Positions 6,512 to 15,925 are shown, numbered from the stretch's first letter. The stretch is DNA of 24,617 bases from JAZLIT01 sp045617525 (GCA_045617525.1 JAZLIT010000252.1:1-24617); one strand, 5' to 3'. Notes: a model not told the origin generated them from the letters alone. Made by a program: numbers and translations.

Positions 6512-8332
6512 GTGACGTTAAATTTATCTAACAGCCCATTTACAGAGAAACAAACAAAATTAATCAATGAGCTATATCCAACATTAACGGAATATCAAAT
6601 GATTTGGTTGAACGGGTATTTAAGTGCCGTGCAATTACATGGTCGAACTGCTAAAGCTCCTTCAATAATGGTTGAAGAGGTAGAAGCAACTATTGAGATG
6701 AATCAGGCAAAGCCTCAGGAAGCGATGATACTATATGGTTCTCAAACTGGTAGTGCACAAGGTGTAGCAAATAAATTGAAAAATGCTCTTGAAGCGCGAG
6801 GAATTTTAACGTCTATTGAGGCAATGTCTGATTTTAAGACGAATAACTTAAAGAAACTATCAAACTTATTCATAGTGACAAGTACACATGGAGAAGGTGA
6901 ACCTCCAGATAATGCGATTTCATTCCATAATTTTATCTATGGCAAGCGCGCGCCAAAATTAGACGATTTATCGTATTCAGTCCTATCCTTGGGTGATAGC
7001 TCATATGAATTCTTCTGTAAAACGGGAATTGATTTTGATGAGCAATTAGAGAAATTGGGCGGAAAGCGAATCGTTCCACGTGTAGATTGCGATCTAGATT
7101 ATGACGATCAGGTAGCAAGTTGGATTGAGCATGTTGTAAAGGCACTCGCTGTAGAGCCGGTTACACAAGCTTCAGCGAATACTCAACCTGTAGTTGAAGC
7201 AGTTACCAAAGCACAAAATTACAACAAAAATAACCCATTTTACGCAGAGGTATTAGAGAGTATTAATTTAAATGGTCGTGGTTCAGCTAAACATACGCGT
7301 CATTTGGAGCTTTCAATAGAAGGGTCGGGTATGACGTATATTCCGGGTGATAGCTTAGGGATTATTCCAGAAAATGATGAAAATTTAGTGACAGCACTGT
7401 TGTTATCACTTGGCTTTGAAGGTACAGAGGAAGTTACTTTTAAGGATCAAACATTCACATTACAACATGCCTTACAAACTAAGCTAGAAATCACAGTGTT
7501 ATCAAAGCCGTTATTGAAGAAGCTAGCATCATTTACTCCTAATGCTGAGCTACAGGAGCTACTGACAACGGAAGATAAAGTAAAGGATTTTATTTATGGT
7601 CGAGATTTACTCGATTTTGTGCAAGCGTTTGGTCCATTTGATTGGACAGCTCAACAACTTGTGGATCAACTTCGAAAAATACCCGTACGTCTATATTCAA
7701 TCGCTAGTAGCCAAAAGGCAAACGGAGAAGAGGTTCATGTAACAATTGCCAAGGTGTTTTATGAGGTGGATGAACGTGAACGAATTGGAGTTGCTTCTGG
7801 GCAAGTGGCAGATCGAATCGAAATAGGAGATAAATTACCTGTGTACATTCATGGAAATCCGAATTTCCGTTTACCAGAAAATCTATCTACACCGATTGTA
7901 ATGATTGGTGCAGGTACAGGAATTGCTCCGTATCGTGCATTTTTAGAAGAGCTTGCTGAGGAGGATGTGGATGGCAAAGCGTGGTTATTTTTTGGTGATC
8001 AGCACTTTGTGACGGACTTCCTATATCAAACTGAGTTACAGCGGTGGTTAAAGGATGGTACTTTAATGAATCTAACGCTTGCCTTTTCTCGTGATACAGC
8101 TGAAAAGATTTATGTACAGCATCGTTTACTAGAAAATGCATCGGAAATTTATCGCTGGATGGAAGAAGGGGCCATTTTTTATGTATGTGGTGATAAAACA
8201 AGAATGGCTGCCGATGTAGATCAAGCTTTACATCAGATTGTAATGCAACAAGGTGCAAAAACTGAGGAAGAGGCTACGGCATATATTGCAAGCTTAAAGA
8301 AGCAAAAGCGTTATCAAAGAGATGTTTATTAA
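6512..8332 (+). CDS. cysJ: Assimilatory sulfite reductase (NADPH), flavoprotein subunit CysJ
   Basis: This subunit takes electrons from NADPH through FAD and FMN and passes them to CysI for the six-electron reduction of sulfite to sulfide. The 606-aa protein shows an FMN flavodoxin-like domain (YGSQTGSAQGVAN near 75-87; STHGEGEPPDN), an FAD-binding region (RLYSIASSQ, then GVASGQVADRI), an NADPH-binding segment (MIGAGTGIAPYRAFLE, YVCGDKTRMAADV) and the usual C-terminal RYQRDVY. The GTG at 6512 is preferred to the GTG at 6503: GAGGTGG lies 5 nt before it, and the resulting MTLNLSNSPF aligns in length with known CysJ starts. It follows DUF2292 and precedes cysI by 26 bp. Confidence 0.94.
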   Translation: MTLNLSNSPFTEKQTKLINELYPTLTEYQMIWLNGYLSAVQLHGRTAKAPSIMVEEVEATIEMNQAKPQEAMILYGSQTGSAQGVANKLKNALEARGILTSIEAMSDFKTNNLKKLSNLFIVTSTHGEGEPPDNAISFHNFIYGKRAPKLDDLSYSVLSLGDSSYEFFCKTGIDFDEQLEKLGGKRIVPRVDCDLDYDDQVASWIEHVVKALAVEPVTQASANTQPVVEAVTKAQNYNKNNPFYAEVLESINLNGRGSAKHTRHLELSIEGSGMTYIPGDSLGIIPENDENLVTALLLSLGFEGTEEVTFKDQTFTLQHALQTKLEITVLSKPLLKKLASFTPNAELQELLTTEDKVKDFIYGRDLLDFVQAFGPFDWTAQQLVDQLRKIPVRLYSIASSQKANGEEVHVTIAKVFYEVDERERIGVASGQVADRIEIGDKLPVYIHGNPNFRLPENLSTPIVMIGAGTGIAPYRAFLEELAEEDVDGKAWLFFGDQHFVTDFLYQTELQRWLKDGTLMNLTLAFSRDTAEKIYVQHRLLENASEIYRWMEEGAIFYVCGDKTRMAADVDQALHQIVMQQGAKTEEEATAYIASLKKQKRYQRDVY

Positions 8333-8358
8333 TAGTTGGAAAAGAGGGAGTGGATTAG

Positions 8359-10086
8359 ATGAGTGAAAAAATCGTACTACCTACACAACCAGGTAAACCG
8401 AATGATGTGGAACGAATTAAGGACGAAAGTAACTATTTACGTGGTACGCTTGAAAAAACGATGCAATATCCAATAAGCTCTGGAATTCCTGATGACGATA
8501 ATCGTTTAATGAAATTCCACGGAAGCTATTTGCAGGATGATCGAGATTTACGTACAGAGCGAGAGCATCAAAAGCTTGAGCCAGCCTATCAATTCATGGT
8601 GCGAGTGCGAACACCAGGTGGTGCAGCAACTGCACAACAATGGTTAGTCATGGATGATATGGCGGATAAGTATGGCAATGGATCTTTAAAATTGACGACT
8701 CGCCAAGCGTTTCAAGTTCATGGGATTTTAAAATGGAATGTAAAAAACTACATGCAGGAAATTCATGAAGTGTTACTAGATTGTATCGCTGCATGCGGTG
8801 ACGTGAATCGTAATGTTATGTGCAATGTAAATCCAAATCAGTCTACTTTTCATGAGGAGGTTTACAATTGGTCTGCTAGGCTAAGTGAGCATTTACTACC
8901 TAAAACACGCGCTTATCATGAGTTATGGTTGGACGGTGAGAAGATTTATGACGGTACACAAGCAGAAGAGCTTGAACCGATGTATGGTGCGCTTTATTTA
9001 CCAAGAAAATTTAAAATTGGGATTGCTGTTCCACCAAGTAATGATGTCGATGTATTCTCGCAGGATATTGGCTTAATTGCGATTGTTGAAGACGGCGAGT
9101 TAAAAGGCTTTAATGTGGCAATTGGCGGTGGTATGGGGATGACACATGGAGATAAGGAAACCTATCCTCAGCTTGGCAGATTAATCGGTTATATAGCGAA
9201 GGAAAAATTACTTGAAACGGCAGAAAAAATCTTGACGATTCAACGGGATTTTGGAGACCGTGCATCACGAAAAAAAGCACGTTTTAAATATACTGTCGAT
9301 ACATTGGGCCTAGATTTTATTAAAGAAGAGTTAGAGAATCGTTTAGGTTGGGCGCTTGAAGGAGTTAAACCTTATTCATTTAAGCGTACAGGCGATGAAT
9401 ACGGTTGGATCAAGGGGAATAATGGAAAATGGCATTACACATTATTTATCCAAAATGGTCGTATTAAGGATTTCGAGGAGTACAAATTAAAAACGGGCCT
9501 ACGTGAAATTGCCAAGGTGCATACGGGACTTTTCCGCTTGACGCCGAATCAAAATTTATTAATTGCAGATGTCTCGCCTCAGAAAAAGGGTGTTATTGAT
9601 AAGATTTTAAAGACCTATAATATTACGGATGGCAAGCATTATTCTGCACTTCGTCGTAATTCAATTGCTTGTGTATCACTACCCACTTGTGGTTTAGCAA
9701 TGGCAGAAGCAGAGCGTTATTTACCTTCCTTAATCACAAAAATTGATGAGCTTTTAGCGGATAATGGTTTGCGTGAAACGGAGATTGGAATTCGCATGTC
9801 AGGATGTCCAAATGGTTGTTCACGTGCAGCGATGGGTGAAATTGGCTTTATAGGAAAAGGTCCAGGTAAATATAATATGTACTTAGGCGGCGATTTTAAA
9901 GGTCAACGTTTAAATAAAATTTATAAAGAGAACATCGATGAAGCAGAAATTTTAAGTATATTAGCATCGATTTTTGAACGCTATGCAAAAGAACGCTTTG
10001 AGGATGAGCATTTTGGAGATTTTACGATTCGAACGGGTTATGTAGAGGCAGTCTTAGATGGGCGTACCTTCCATCCAATTGGCTAA
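8359..10086 (+). CDS. cysI: Assimilatory sulfite reductase hemoprotein subunit CysI
   Basis: This is the catalytic subunit, holding siroheme and a coupled [4Fe-4S] cluster where sulfite becomes sulfide. The 575-aa length is normal. The four cluster cysteines are all present: C438 and C444 (C-x5-C in CVSLPTC), C483 and C487 (C-x3-C in GCPNGC). The N-terminal half has the substrate/cofactor segment TRQAFQVHGI and the C-terminal half the repeated ferredoxin-like fold region. The start ATG has GAGGGAG at proper distance. It lies in the same operon as its electron donor and the enzymes for its cofactor, so cofactor supply and apoenzyme should be made together. Confidence 0.95.
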   Translation: MSEKIVLPTQPGKPNDVERIKDESNYLRGTLEKTMQYPISSGIPDDDNRLMKFHGSYLQDDRDLRTEREHQKLEPAYQFMVRVRTPGGAATAQQWLVMDDMADKYGNGSLKLTTRQAFQVHGILKWNVKNYMQEIHEVLLDCIAACGDVNRNVMCNVNPNQSTFHEEVYNWSARLSEHLLPKTRAYHELWLDGEKIYDGTQAEELEPMYGALYLPRKFKIGIAVPPSNDVDVFSQDIGLIAIVEDGELKGFNVAIGGGMGMTHGDKETYPQLGRLIGYIAKEKLLETAEKILTIQRDFGDRASRKKARFKYTVDTLGLDFIKEELENRLGWALEGVKPYSFKRTGDEYGWIKGNNGKWHYTLFIQNGRIKDFEEYKLKTGLREIAKVHTGLFRLTPNQNLLIADVSPQKKGVIDKILKTYNITDGKHYSALRRNSIACVSLPTCGLAMAEAERYLPSLITKIDELLADNGLRETEIGIRMSGCPNGCSRAAMGEIGFIGKGPGKYNMYLGGDFKGQRLNKIYKENIDEAEILSILASIFERYAKERFEDEHFGDFTIRTGYVEAVLDGRTFHPIG

Positions 10087-10096
10087 GGAGACTACT

Positions 10097-10711
10097 ATGT
10101 ATCCTTTTATGATAAATATTCAACAGAAGAAAATTGTTGTTATTGGAGGGGGCAGGGTAGCAGAGACGCGTGTGCAAAATCTGCTCCGCTGGCACCCTCA
10201 AGTGACCGTTATAAGTCCAAAGCTAGAAGAATCACTCCATCGTTTATGGATTCAAGGAATGATCGATTATGAATCGCGGGAGTTTCGTCCAAGTGATGTT
10301 TTAGATGCATTTATTGTCATCGCGGCAACGAATGATCGGTCTATTAATCAAGCTGTAAAAAATTGCTGTGCAGTGAATCAACTTTATAATATTGTGGACG
10401 ATCCACAAAATAGTTCGTTGCATTTCCCAGCGTTTTATGAGAAATGTGGAGTGACAGTTTCAGTAGGCACAAATGCGATAAGTCCGATGCTAGCCAAGAA
10501 GCTGCGTGATGAATTTGCAATTGAAATTGATAAGCTAGACCAAGCGTATGTCCAGTTTTTACTGGAAGTGCGAAATGGGATAAAAAAATCGGATTTAAGT
10601 TCTCTAGAAAAGCGAGCTATTCATCAGCTTGCCTTGGAAGATACATTAAGAATAGATGTGGAAAAAAGAGCGCTCTTTTTAAAAGAAATTGAAGAAAATG
10701 TTGGCCGGTAG
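10097..10711 (+). CDS. sirC: Precorrin-2 dehydrogenase (siroheme synthase N-terminal type)
   Basis: This NAD-dependent enzyme oxidises precorrin-2 to sirohydrochlorin, the step between SUMT and SirB. The 204-aa protein has a Rossmann nucleotide site (VVIGGGRVAETR, about 16-27), an AATNDR segment (about 90) and the FPAFYEKCGVTVSVGTNAIS region typical of this family. It equals YlnF of B. subtilis. The ATG at 10097 is chosen over an overlapping upstream start (10058) because AAGGAG (10085-10090) is correctly spaced and MYPFMINIQQKKIVVIGGG is the usual beginning. Being last in the operon, its stop codon lies inside the terminator stem. The three siroheme steps are thus complete. Confidence 0.9.
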   Translation: MYPFMINIQQKKIVVIGGGRVAETRVQNLLRWHPQVTVISPKLEESLHRLWIQGMIDYESREFRPSDVLDAFIVIAATNDRSINQAVKNCCAVNQLYNIVDDPQNSSLHFPAFYEKCGVTVSVGTNAISPMLAKKLRDEFAIEIDKLDQAYVQFLLEVRNGIKKSDLSSLEKRAIHQLALEDTLRIDVEKRALFLKEIEENVGR

Positions 10712-10730
10712 ATACTTCTATCGGCTTTTT
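10704..10730 (+). terminator. Rho-independent terminator of the cys/siroheme operon
   Basis: A 9-bp stem with one G-T pair (10704-10712 with 10717-10725), loop TACT, then five T residues. It overlaps the last two codons of the precorrin-2 dehydrogenase gene. Confidence 0.85.
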
Positions 10731-10751
10731 ACTTTTACAAGAAAATAACAA

Positions 10752-10778
10752 TTGCTTTCCCGATTTATATAGTACAAT
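10752..10778 (+). promoter_or_regulatory. Possible promoter of yunF-yunE-yunD
   Basis: TTGCTT (10752-10757) and TACAAT (10773-10778) are separated by 15 bp, a little short. The -10 match is good and the position after the terminator is sensible. Confidence 0.4.
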
Positions 10779-10866
10779 ACAAAGTAATTAATTTGTTTTA
10801 AAAGCGGCTGTATTATAGTTGCGTCGAAAAGGTAACGATAAGAGTAAAAGGGATTTTGGTGCTTAT

Positions 10867-11730
10867 ATGATTTATGTAGGTTTAACAAGCTGGGGAGACC
10901 ATCCATCACTATATTTTAATGAAAGCACATCTTCAAAATATAAATTAGTTGATTATAGTGCGCATTTTCCAATCGTCGAGGTAGACTCGGCTTTTTATGC
11001 TATTCCGAGTGTTGCGAACGTTGAAAAGTGGTGTAAAGAAACCCCTGCTTCTTTTCGATTTGTCGTTAAGGCTTATCAGGGTATGACGGGTCATTTACGC
11101 GAGGATTTACCATTCGACACGAAAAACGATATGTTCGATGCTTTTAAAGAGGCTATTCAAGCATTCCATAAGCACGGAAAGCTAGGCTTAATATTGTTTC
11201 AATTTCCACCTTGGTTTGATTGTGAACCAATGAATATTAATTATTTACGATATATTCGTCAACAGCTTCCGAATGAACGTATTGCGATTGAATTTCGTAA
11301 TCAAACGTGGTTTCACACACAAATGCAGGATAAGACTTTGCAATTTTTACAGGAGATGCGTTTTATTCATACAATATGTGATGAGCCTCAAGCTGGGGTT
11401 GGCAGTATTCCTTTTGTGCCGGAAATAACGCATGAAGATGTGCTAATTCGTATGCATGGGCGAAACCTTTTTGGCTGGAGAAATATTGGAAATACAGAAA
11501 ATTGGCGTAAAGTCCGTTTTTTGTATGATTATTCAAAGGAAGAGCTTATGTGGCTTGCTGAACAAATTCGACTACTAGAGAAGCGTGCCAGAAATATATA
11601 TGTCCTCTTTAATAATAATTCAGACTATCATGCAGCTCCAAATGCTAAAGCATTATTAGCACTATTAAACATCGAGTTTAAGGAGCTATCACCGAAGCAA
11701 TTAAATATATTTGAAGGGGATTTACAATGA
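10867..11730 (+). CDS. yunF: DUF72 family protein (YunF/YecE-like)
   Basis: The product is 287 aa, of the DUF72 family, which has a TIM-barrel-like fold and no settled biochemical role. Visible family landmarks are the start MIYVGLTSWGDHPSLY, VEVDSAFYAIPS (about 39-50), RFVVKAYQGMTGH, EFRNQTWF (about 142-149), RMHGRN and YVLFNNN near the C-terminus. A longer reading from 10819 is less likely, because the ATG at 10867 gives the conserved beginning. The stop overlaps the next start (ATGA), so it is translationally coupled to the TauE/SafE membrane protein. The order yunF-yunE-yunD mirrors a B. subtilis gene group. Confidence 0.82.
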   Translation: MIYVGLTSWGDHPSLYFNESTSSKYKLVDYSAHFPIVEVDSAFYAIPSVANVEKWCKETPASFRFVVKAYQGMTGHLREDLPFDTKNDMFDAFKEAIQAFHKHGKLGLILFQFPPWFDCEPMNINYLRYIRQQLPNERIAIEFRNQTWFHTQMQDKTLQFLQEMRFIHTICDEPQAGVGSIPFVPEITHEDVLIRMHGRNLFGWRNIGNTENWRKVRFLYDYSKEELMWLAEQIRLLEKRARNIYVLFNNNSDYHAAPNAKALLALLNIEFKELSPKQLNIFEGDLQ

Positions 11731-12548
11731 TATTTCTTGTACTATTTTTCATTGCTGTATTGGCAGGTATTGTCGGATCTTTAGTTGGACTTGGTGGGGG
11801 TGTCATCCTTGTACCAGCGACTATATTTTATGGGATTACACTTGGCTATATGCCGGATATGACACCACAGAGAGTAGTTGGATTATCGGTTATCATGATG
11901 GTTTTTACAGGGCTATCGTCAACGATTTCCTATATGAAGGGACATCTGGTTGATTTTAAAGCAGGCTGGATTTTTTTCATAGGTAGTATTCCAGGAACAA
12001 TTATTGGTGCAAACCTTAATAAAGCGTTAGATTTGCCCTCATTCAACTTATATTTCGGTATTTTACTTATTTTCTTAGGAATTGTATTATTAGTGCGAGA
12101 TAAGATAAGACCTGTTAGTTGGTTTGTGAAAAATGGTCATAAAACGACGTATGTAGACAATGAAGGAAAAGAGTCAATCTATGGTTATCCAATTTGGTTT
12201 GCACTATTATTTTCTGTATTAGTCGGAACAATTTCAGGCTTGTTTGGAATTGGGGGAGGGTCTTTAATTGTACCAGCAATGGTTATTTTATTCTTATTCC
12301 CACCACATATAGCGGTAGCAACAAGCATGTTCTTAGTGTTTTTAACGTCACTTGTCAATTCAGCAAGTCATATATATTTAGGAAATGTACCTTGGCTTTA
12401 TACATTACCCGTTATAGTAGGGGCATATATTGGAGCAAAACTTGGCTCGGAGCTTAACAAGAAATTAAATTCAAAAGCATTAGTAATGGCATTGCGCATC
12501 GTCTTATTATTACTAGGTATTCGATCTATTGTTGATGCATTACTTTAA
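11727..12548 (+). CDS. yunE: TauE/SafE-family membrane transporter (YunE)
   Basis: This integral membrane protein of 273 aa has about seven to eight hydrophobic segments in two halves. Each half starts with a glycine-rich repeat: AGIVGSLVGLGGGVILVPA (about 10-28) and GTISGLFGIGGGSLIVPA (about 167-184), the hallmark of the TauE/SafE (formerly DUF81/UPF0721) fold. Members export or import organosulfur anions such as sulfite or sulfoacetate in some bacteria. Here the substrate is unknown; closeness to the sulfite reductase operon is suggestive, but a terminator and a promoter lie between them. It overlaps yunF by 4 bp and is followed by yunD after 17 bp, so the three are one operon. Confidence 0.85.
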   Translation: MIFLVLFFIAVLAGIVGSLVGLGGGVILVPATIFYGITLGYMPDMTPQRVVGLSVIMMVFTGLSSTISYMKGHLVDFKAGWIFFIGSIPGTIIGANLNKALDLPSFNLYFGILLIFLGIVLLVRDKIRPVSWFVKNGHKTTYVDNEGKESIYGYPIWFALLFSVLVGTISGLFGIGGGSLIVPAMVILFLFPPHIAVATSMFLVFLTSLVNSASHIYLGNVPWLYTLPVIVGAYIGAKLGSELNKKLNSKALVMALRIVLLLLGIRSIVDALL

Positions 12549-12565
12549 AAAGGTGGTCCTTGCGG

Positions 12566-13930
12566 ATGGAAAAAATCCATATTTTTCACACGAACGATGT
12601 GCACAGTCATTTTCAGTATTGGCCACGTATGCAGGCATATATAGAGGCGCAACGCAGTTTGCTAGCAGGCAAGGGCGAGGCGAGTTTTCTGATGGATGTT
12701 GGCGATTTTTTAGATCGCTCGAATTTATATACAGAGGCTACATTAGGTAAGGGCAATGTCGAGCTATTAAACGCAGCGCAATATGATGTCATAACAATTG
12801 GAAACAACGAAGGCATCACATTAGGGTATGATGATTTATTCCATTTATATGACGAAGCATCGTTTGAGGTTGTCGTAGGGAATTTTCATTCGTTAAAGGG
12901 GGAGAATCCCAAATGGCTAAAGACGCATACGATTTTGGAAACAGCAAGGGGCACGAAGATTGGCGTTGTCTCAGCAACGGCTCAGTATGAGCAATTTTAT
13001 AGAGAATTGGGCTGGGCAGTAAGTGATGCCAGGGCATCGATCAAAGCGCAAACACAGCAGCTACGTTCGGTGGTGGATGTGTTAGTGTGTTTATCACATC
13101 TAGGGGTTACTGAGGATGAGTTACTAGCGAATGAATGTCCTGAATTAGATGTTATTTTTGGCGCACATACACATCATTATTTCGAAACAGGCAAATTAGT
13201 TAATGGTGTTTTGTTGACCGGGGGTGGTAAGTTCGGTCAATATGCGGGGCATTTGACGATTTACTATGATCACGCACAGCAAGGTATTGTTAAAGTGGAA
13301 GATGAATTGCTTGAAACGGCGTTGTTACCTGCTATTCCAAATGAGCAAAATCTTGTGCATAAGCTTTATTTACAGGCGAAGGAAATGATGAGTGAGCCAC
13401 TTTTTCAGACGCATAAAATGTATTCAAAGGAATGGTTTCACTACTCACCGTTAGCGAATTTATTTGCGGAGCTGATTTTAGCGCATACCGATGCAAATAT
13501 CGCGATGTTCAATGCAGGTATTTTCATTCAGTCACTTGAAAAGGGTAATGTGACGGCAGCTGACTTACATGAAATGCTACCGCATCCAATTAATTTATGT
13601 GTCATTGAAATTAAAGGGAGCGAGCTAAAGGAAATCTATATGCAGGCGCAAAATGAGGAATGGCCAAATCTTCAATTGAAGGGGTTAGGATTCAGAGGTG
13701 TTGTTTTCGGGAAGCTTTTGACATATAACTTCCATATGAATAAACATCGTGAATTGTTTGTTCAGGGGGAACTAGCAGATTTAAATAAAACCTACAAAAT
13801 GGTAACGCTCGATTTATTTACTTTTGGATTCTTTTTTCCAAATTTCAAATATATGAAGAAACAGTATTTCCTACCAGATTTTTTAAGAGATGTATTTAAA
13901 GAAGGATATGTTCAAAAAAAGTGTACATAA
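12566..13930 (+). CDS. yunD: YunD-like metallophosphoesterase / 5'-nucleotidase family protein
   Basis: The product is 454 aa with two domains. The N-terminal calcineurin-like metallophosphatase carries the metal motifs HTNDVHSH (8-15), GDFLDRS, GNNEG (GNHE-like, with Asn replacing His), SHLG and GAHTHHY. The C-terminal part matches the 5'-nucleotidase C-terminal domain (YSPLANLFAELILAHTDANI, FNAGIF). There is no signal peptide, so it should act in the cytoplasm, unlike exported 5'-nucleotidases. The ATG at 12566 is preferred to a TTG at 12560 on spacing from AAGGTGG. It probably hydrolyses a nucleotide or related phosphoester, but the substrate is not evident. It is the last gene of yunF-yunE-yunD. 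Confidence 0.85.
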   Translation: MEKIHIFHTNDVHSHFQYWPRMQAYIEAQRSLLAGKGEASFLMDVGDFLDRSNLYTEATLGKGNVELLNAAQYDVITIGNNEGITLGYDDLFHLYDEASFEVVVGNFHSLKGENPKWLKTHTILETARGTKIGVVSATAQYEQFYRELGWAVSDARASIKAQTQQLRSVVDVLVCLSHLGVTEDELLANECPELDVIFGAHTHHYFETGKLVNGVLLTGGGKFGQYAGHLTIYYDHAQQGIVKVEDELLETALLPAIPNEQNLVHKLYLQAKEMMSEPLFQTHKMYSKEWFHYSPLANLFAELILAHTDANIAMFNAGIFIQSLEKGNVTAADLHEMLPHPINLCVIEIKGSELKEIYMQAQNEEWPNLQLKGLGFRGVVFGKLLTYNFHMNKHRELFVQGELADLNKTYKMVTLDLFTFGFFFPNFKYMKKQYFLPDFLRDVFKEGYVQKKCT

Positions 13931-13945
13931 TTTTTTAACATTTCT

Positions 13946-13974
13946 TTCAATTGGTTCAAAAATTATATTATAAT
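13946..13974 (+). promoter_or_regulatory. Promoter of the HD-GYP gene
   Basis: TTCAAT (13946-13951), 17-bp spacer, then a perfect TATAAT (13969-13974). The start codon lies about 38 bp downstream. Confidence 0.6.
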
Positions 13975-14011
13975 GTAGCTATGTTTAACTAGGAATGGAG
14001 TCTATAGTTAT

Positions 14012-15115
14012 ATGCGATTAATTTCAATAAATATACTAAAAGAAAATATGGTCATTGGTCGTACAATTTGGAACGAGGCGGGCCATCCTTTATTACAAAA
14101 AAATGCGATTGTCACGGCAGGTATCGTCCTAAGGCTAAAACAATTAAACATTAAATATTTATACATTGAAGACGCGATTTCAAATGGTATTGAGGTTGAA
14201 GAAATAGTAACCGCGGAATCTCGCAATAAAGCGGTTAAGCATATACAAAATTCATTCAAGGAAATTAAAGAAGCAAAGGGCAAGCAAGCTACGTATATTT
14301 TAGATCAGCATTCTAAGATAATCGGCTCGATTGTTGATGAACTTTTAAATACAATTACAGCGAATAATGAGATGCTTATGATCTTATCTGATGCCTATTT
14401 ATACGATGAATATTTATATCAACATTCATTCCATGTATCAATGTATTCGATAGCAATTGCCAAAGAATTGGGCTATAGCTATGAGGATCAGCGTTTAATT
14501 GGAATAGGTGCTATACTCCATGATGTTGGCAAACTAGTTATTCCAATCGAGATTTTAAAGAAGCCTGGAAAATTAACGAATGAAGAATTTGAAGAAATGA
14601 AGAAACATACGACTTATGGTTTTGATTTACTACGCAATTTACATTCGGTTTCACTCCTTGTGGCTCACTGTGCCTTCCAACATCACGAACGAATTGATGG
14701 AAGTGGTTATCCAAGAAGCTTGAAAGAAGCTGAAATCCACCCGTTTGCGAAAATAATTGGCGTAGCAGATGTATTTGATGCAATTACATCAAATCGAGTT
14801 TACCGTGGTAAAATGTTACCGTGCGAAGGTATTGCAGTCATTGAATCTGCAAGTGGAACAGGTTTTGATAAACGAGTAGTTGATGCATTTAAACGCTGTA
14901 TCGTCCATTATCCAAATGGATCGATTTTACGTCTTTCTGATAATCGACGGGGGATTGTGGCAAGGCAAAATATGCAGAAGTCAACACGCCCATTTGTACG
15001 TATTTTTGAAGAGAACGGGGTATTGTTACCAGCAACATATGAATTAGCATTACATGAAAACGTAGGTATACATATTTTAAAAGTTGAGCCTGATTTTCAA
15101 TCAGAGCCCGTATAA
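14012..15115 (+). CDS. HD-GYP domain phosphodiesterase (probable cyclic-di-GMP hydrolase)
   Basis: The product is 367 aa. Residues 1-60 form a small beta domain seen before many HD-GYP modules (VIGRTIWNEAGHPLLQKNAI). The HD-GYP domain spans about 125-300. It carries HSFHVSMYSIAIA (138-150), the LHDVGK motif (H170, D171) and the full HHERIDGSGYP signature (224-234), followed by VADVFDAITSNRVYR. All metal ligands I can place are present, so it is probably active against cyclic-di-GMP or a related dinucleotide. There is no transmembrane segment or receiver domain, so it should be cytosolic. It has its own promoter. The downstream hairpin overlaps the start of yunB. Confidence 0.88.
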   Translation: MRLISINILKENMVIGRTIWNEAGHPLLQKNAIVTAGIVLRLKQLNIKYLYIEDAISNGIEVEEIVTAESRNKAVKHIQNSFKEIKEAKGKQATYILDQHSKIIGSIVDELLNTITANNEMLMILSDAYLYDEYLYQHSFHVSMYSIAIAKELGYSYEDQRLIGIGAILHDVGKLVIPIEILKKPGKLTNEEFEEMKKHTTYGFDLLRNLHSVSLLVAHCAFQHHERIDGSGYPRSLKEAEIHPFAKIIGVADVFDAITSNRVYRGKMLPCEGIAVIESASGTGFDKRVVDAFKRCIVHYPNGSILRLSDNRRGIVARQNMQKSTRPFVRIFEENGVLLPATYELALHENVGIHILKVEPDFQSEPV

Positions 15116-15120
15116 TTGAT

Positions 15121-15156
15121 TCCCCTACTTCATAAACTGGAGTAGGGGGATTTTTT
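15121..15156 (+). terminator. Terminator hairpin overlapping the yunB ribosome-binding site and start
   Basis: A 10-bp stem (15122-15131 with 15139-15148, one G-T pair, loop ATAAACT) is followed by six T residues (15151-15156). The 3' arm contains the AGGGGG that serves as Shine-Dalgarno for yunB, and the T-run enters its TTG start at 15155. Confidence 0.75.
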
Positions 15157-15925
15157 GCTTTTACAGAAAAGAAGATCAATAAAATACCGTCCTCGTCGAA
15201 AAAAAAGGCATAATTTATTTGTTCTTATAATAGTCAGTATATTTCTAATGGTGTTTGCTTTTTTATATTTTATTAATATGAGGCTAATGCCTACTTATCT
15301 TGAGTATGCTGAAGTTCAAACTGAAAAAATTGCATCGTATGTTTTGAATAAGGCAATAAATGCTCGTACAACAGATGTACTTGATGTAAATGATATTATT
15401 GTCGATTTACCACCAGGTACATCAGATATGGTTACAACGAAATTTAATACTGAAATTATTAATCGTGTTCGAGCAGAAACGGCGTCGCTCGTGAAGCAAT
15501 ATTTGGAAGAGGCAGAGCACGGGGATTTATCGAATTTGCCTAGCCTTCAGTATGTTGAATATGATGTAGGGGAAATGCAGGCAGGAGATGGAATTGTGTT
15601 TTTCGTGCCACTTGGGCAGGCAGCTAATTTGCCGATTATCGGGAACTTAGGGCCTAAAATTCCGATTCGCTTTCATTTAATCGGCAATGTTCACACGAAT
15701 GTAGAGCAAGAAATTATTGAGTTTGGGATTAATAATGCATATGTTGAAGTGGCGGTTCATATTGAGGTTAACGTTCAAATTATTGTTCCATTTTCAAGTA
15801 AGTCGGCCACAGTGGAGGAATCAATTCCAGTAGCGATTGGATTGATACGCGGAACAGTGCCAAATATTTATACAGATGGTGATGGTGCACAGCCATCGAT
15901 TGAGGTTCCAGTAAAATTTGATTAA
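15155..15925 (+). CDS. yunB: Sporulation protein YunB
   Basis: The product is 256 aa with a very basic N-terminus (KRRSIKYRPRRKKRHN), one transmembrane segment (about 22-42) and an extracytoplasmic remainder, matching YunB of endospore formers. In B. subtilis yunB is a sporulation gene of the mother cell. TTG at 15155 is the only reasonable start: the next in-frame ATG falls inside the membrane segment and would remove the basic leader. AGGGGG lies only 4-5 nt ahead, within the 3' arm of a terminator hairpin, so translation from read-through transcripts could be limited. I could not place a confident sporulation-sigma promoter; it would have to lie at the end of the HD-GYP gene. Confidence 0.85.
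   Translation: MLLQKRRSIKYRPRRKKRHNLFVLIIVSIFLMVFAFLYFINMRLMPTYLEYAEVQTEKIASYVLNKAINARTTDVLDVNDIIVDLPPGTSDMVTTKFNTEIINRVRAETASLVKQYLEEAEHGDLSNLPSLQYVEYDVGEMQAGDGIVFFVPLGQAANLPIIGNLGPKIPIRFHLIGNVHTNVEQEIIEFGINNAYVEVAVHIEVNVQIIVPFSSKSATVEESIPVAIGLIRGTVPNIYTDGDGAQPSIEVPVKFD

Noticed and set aside
12529..12750. Plus-strand ORF overlapping the start of yunD
   Set aside because: It is a shadow frame of the yunE end and yunD start, with no motif. YunD has clear metallophosphatase motifs in its own frame.
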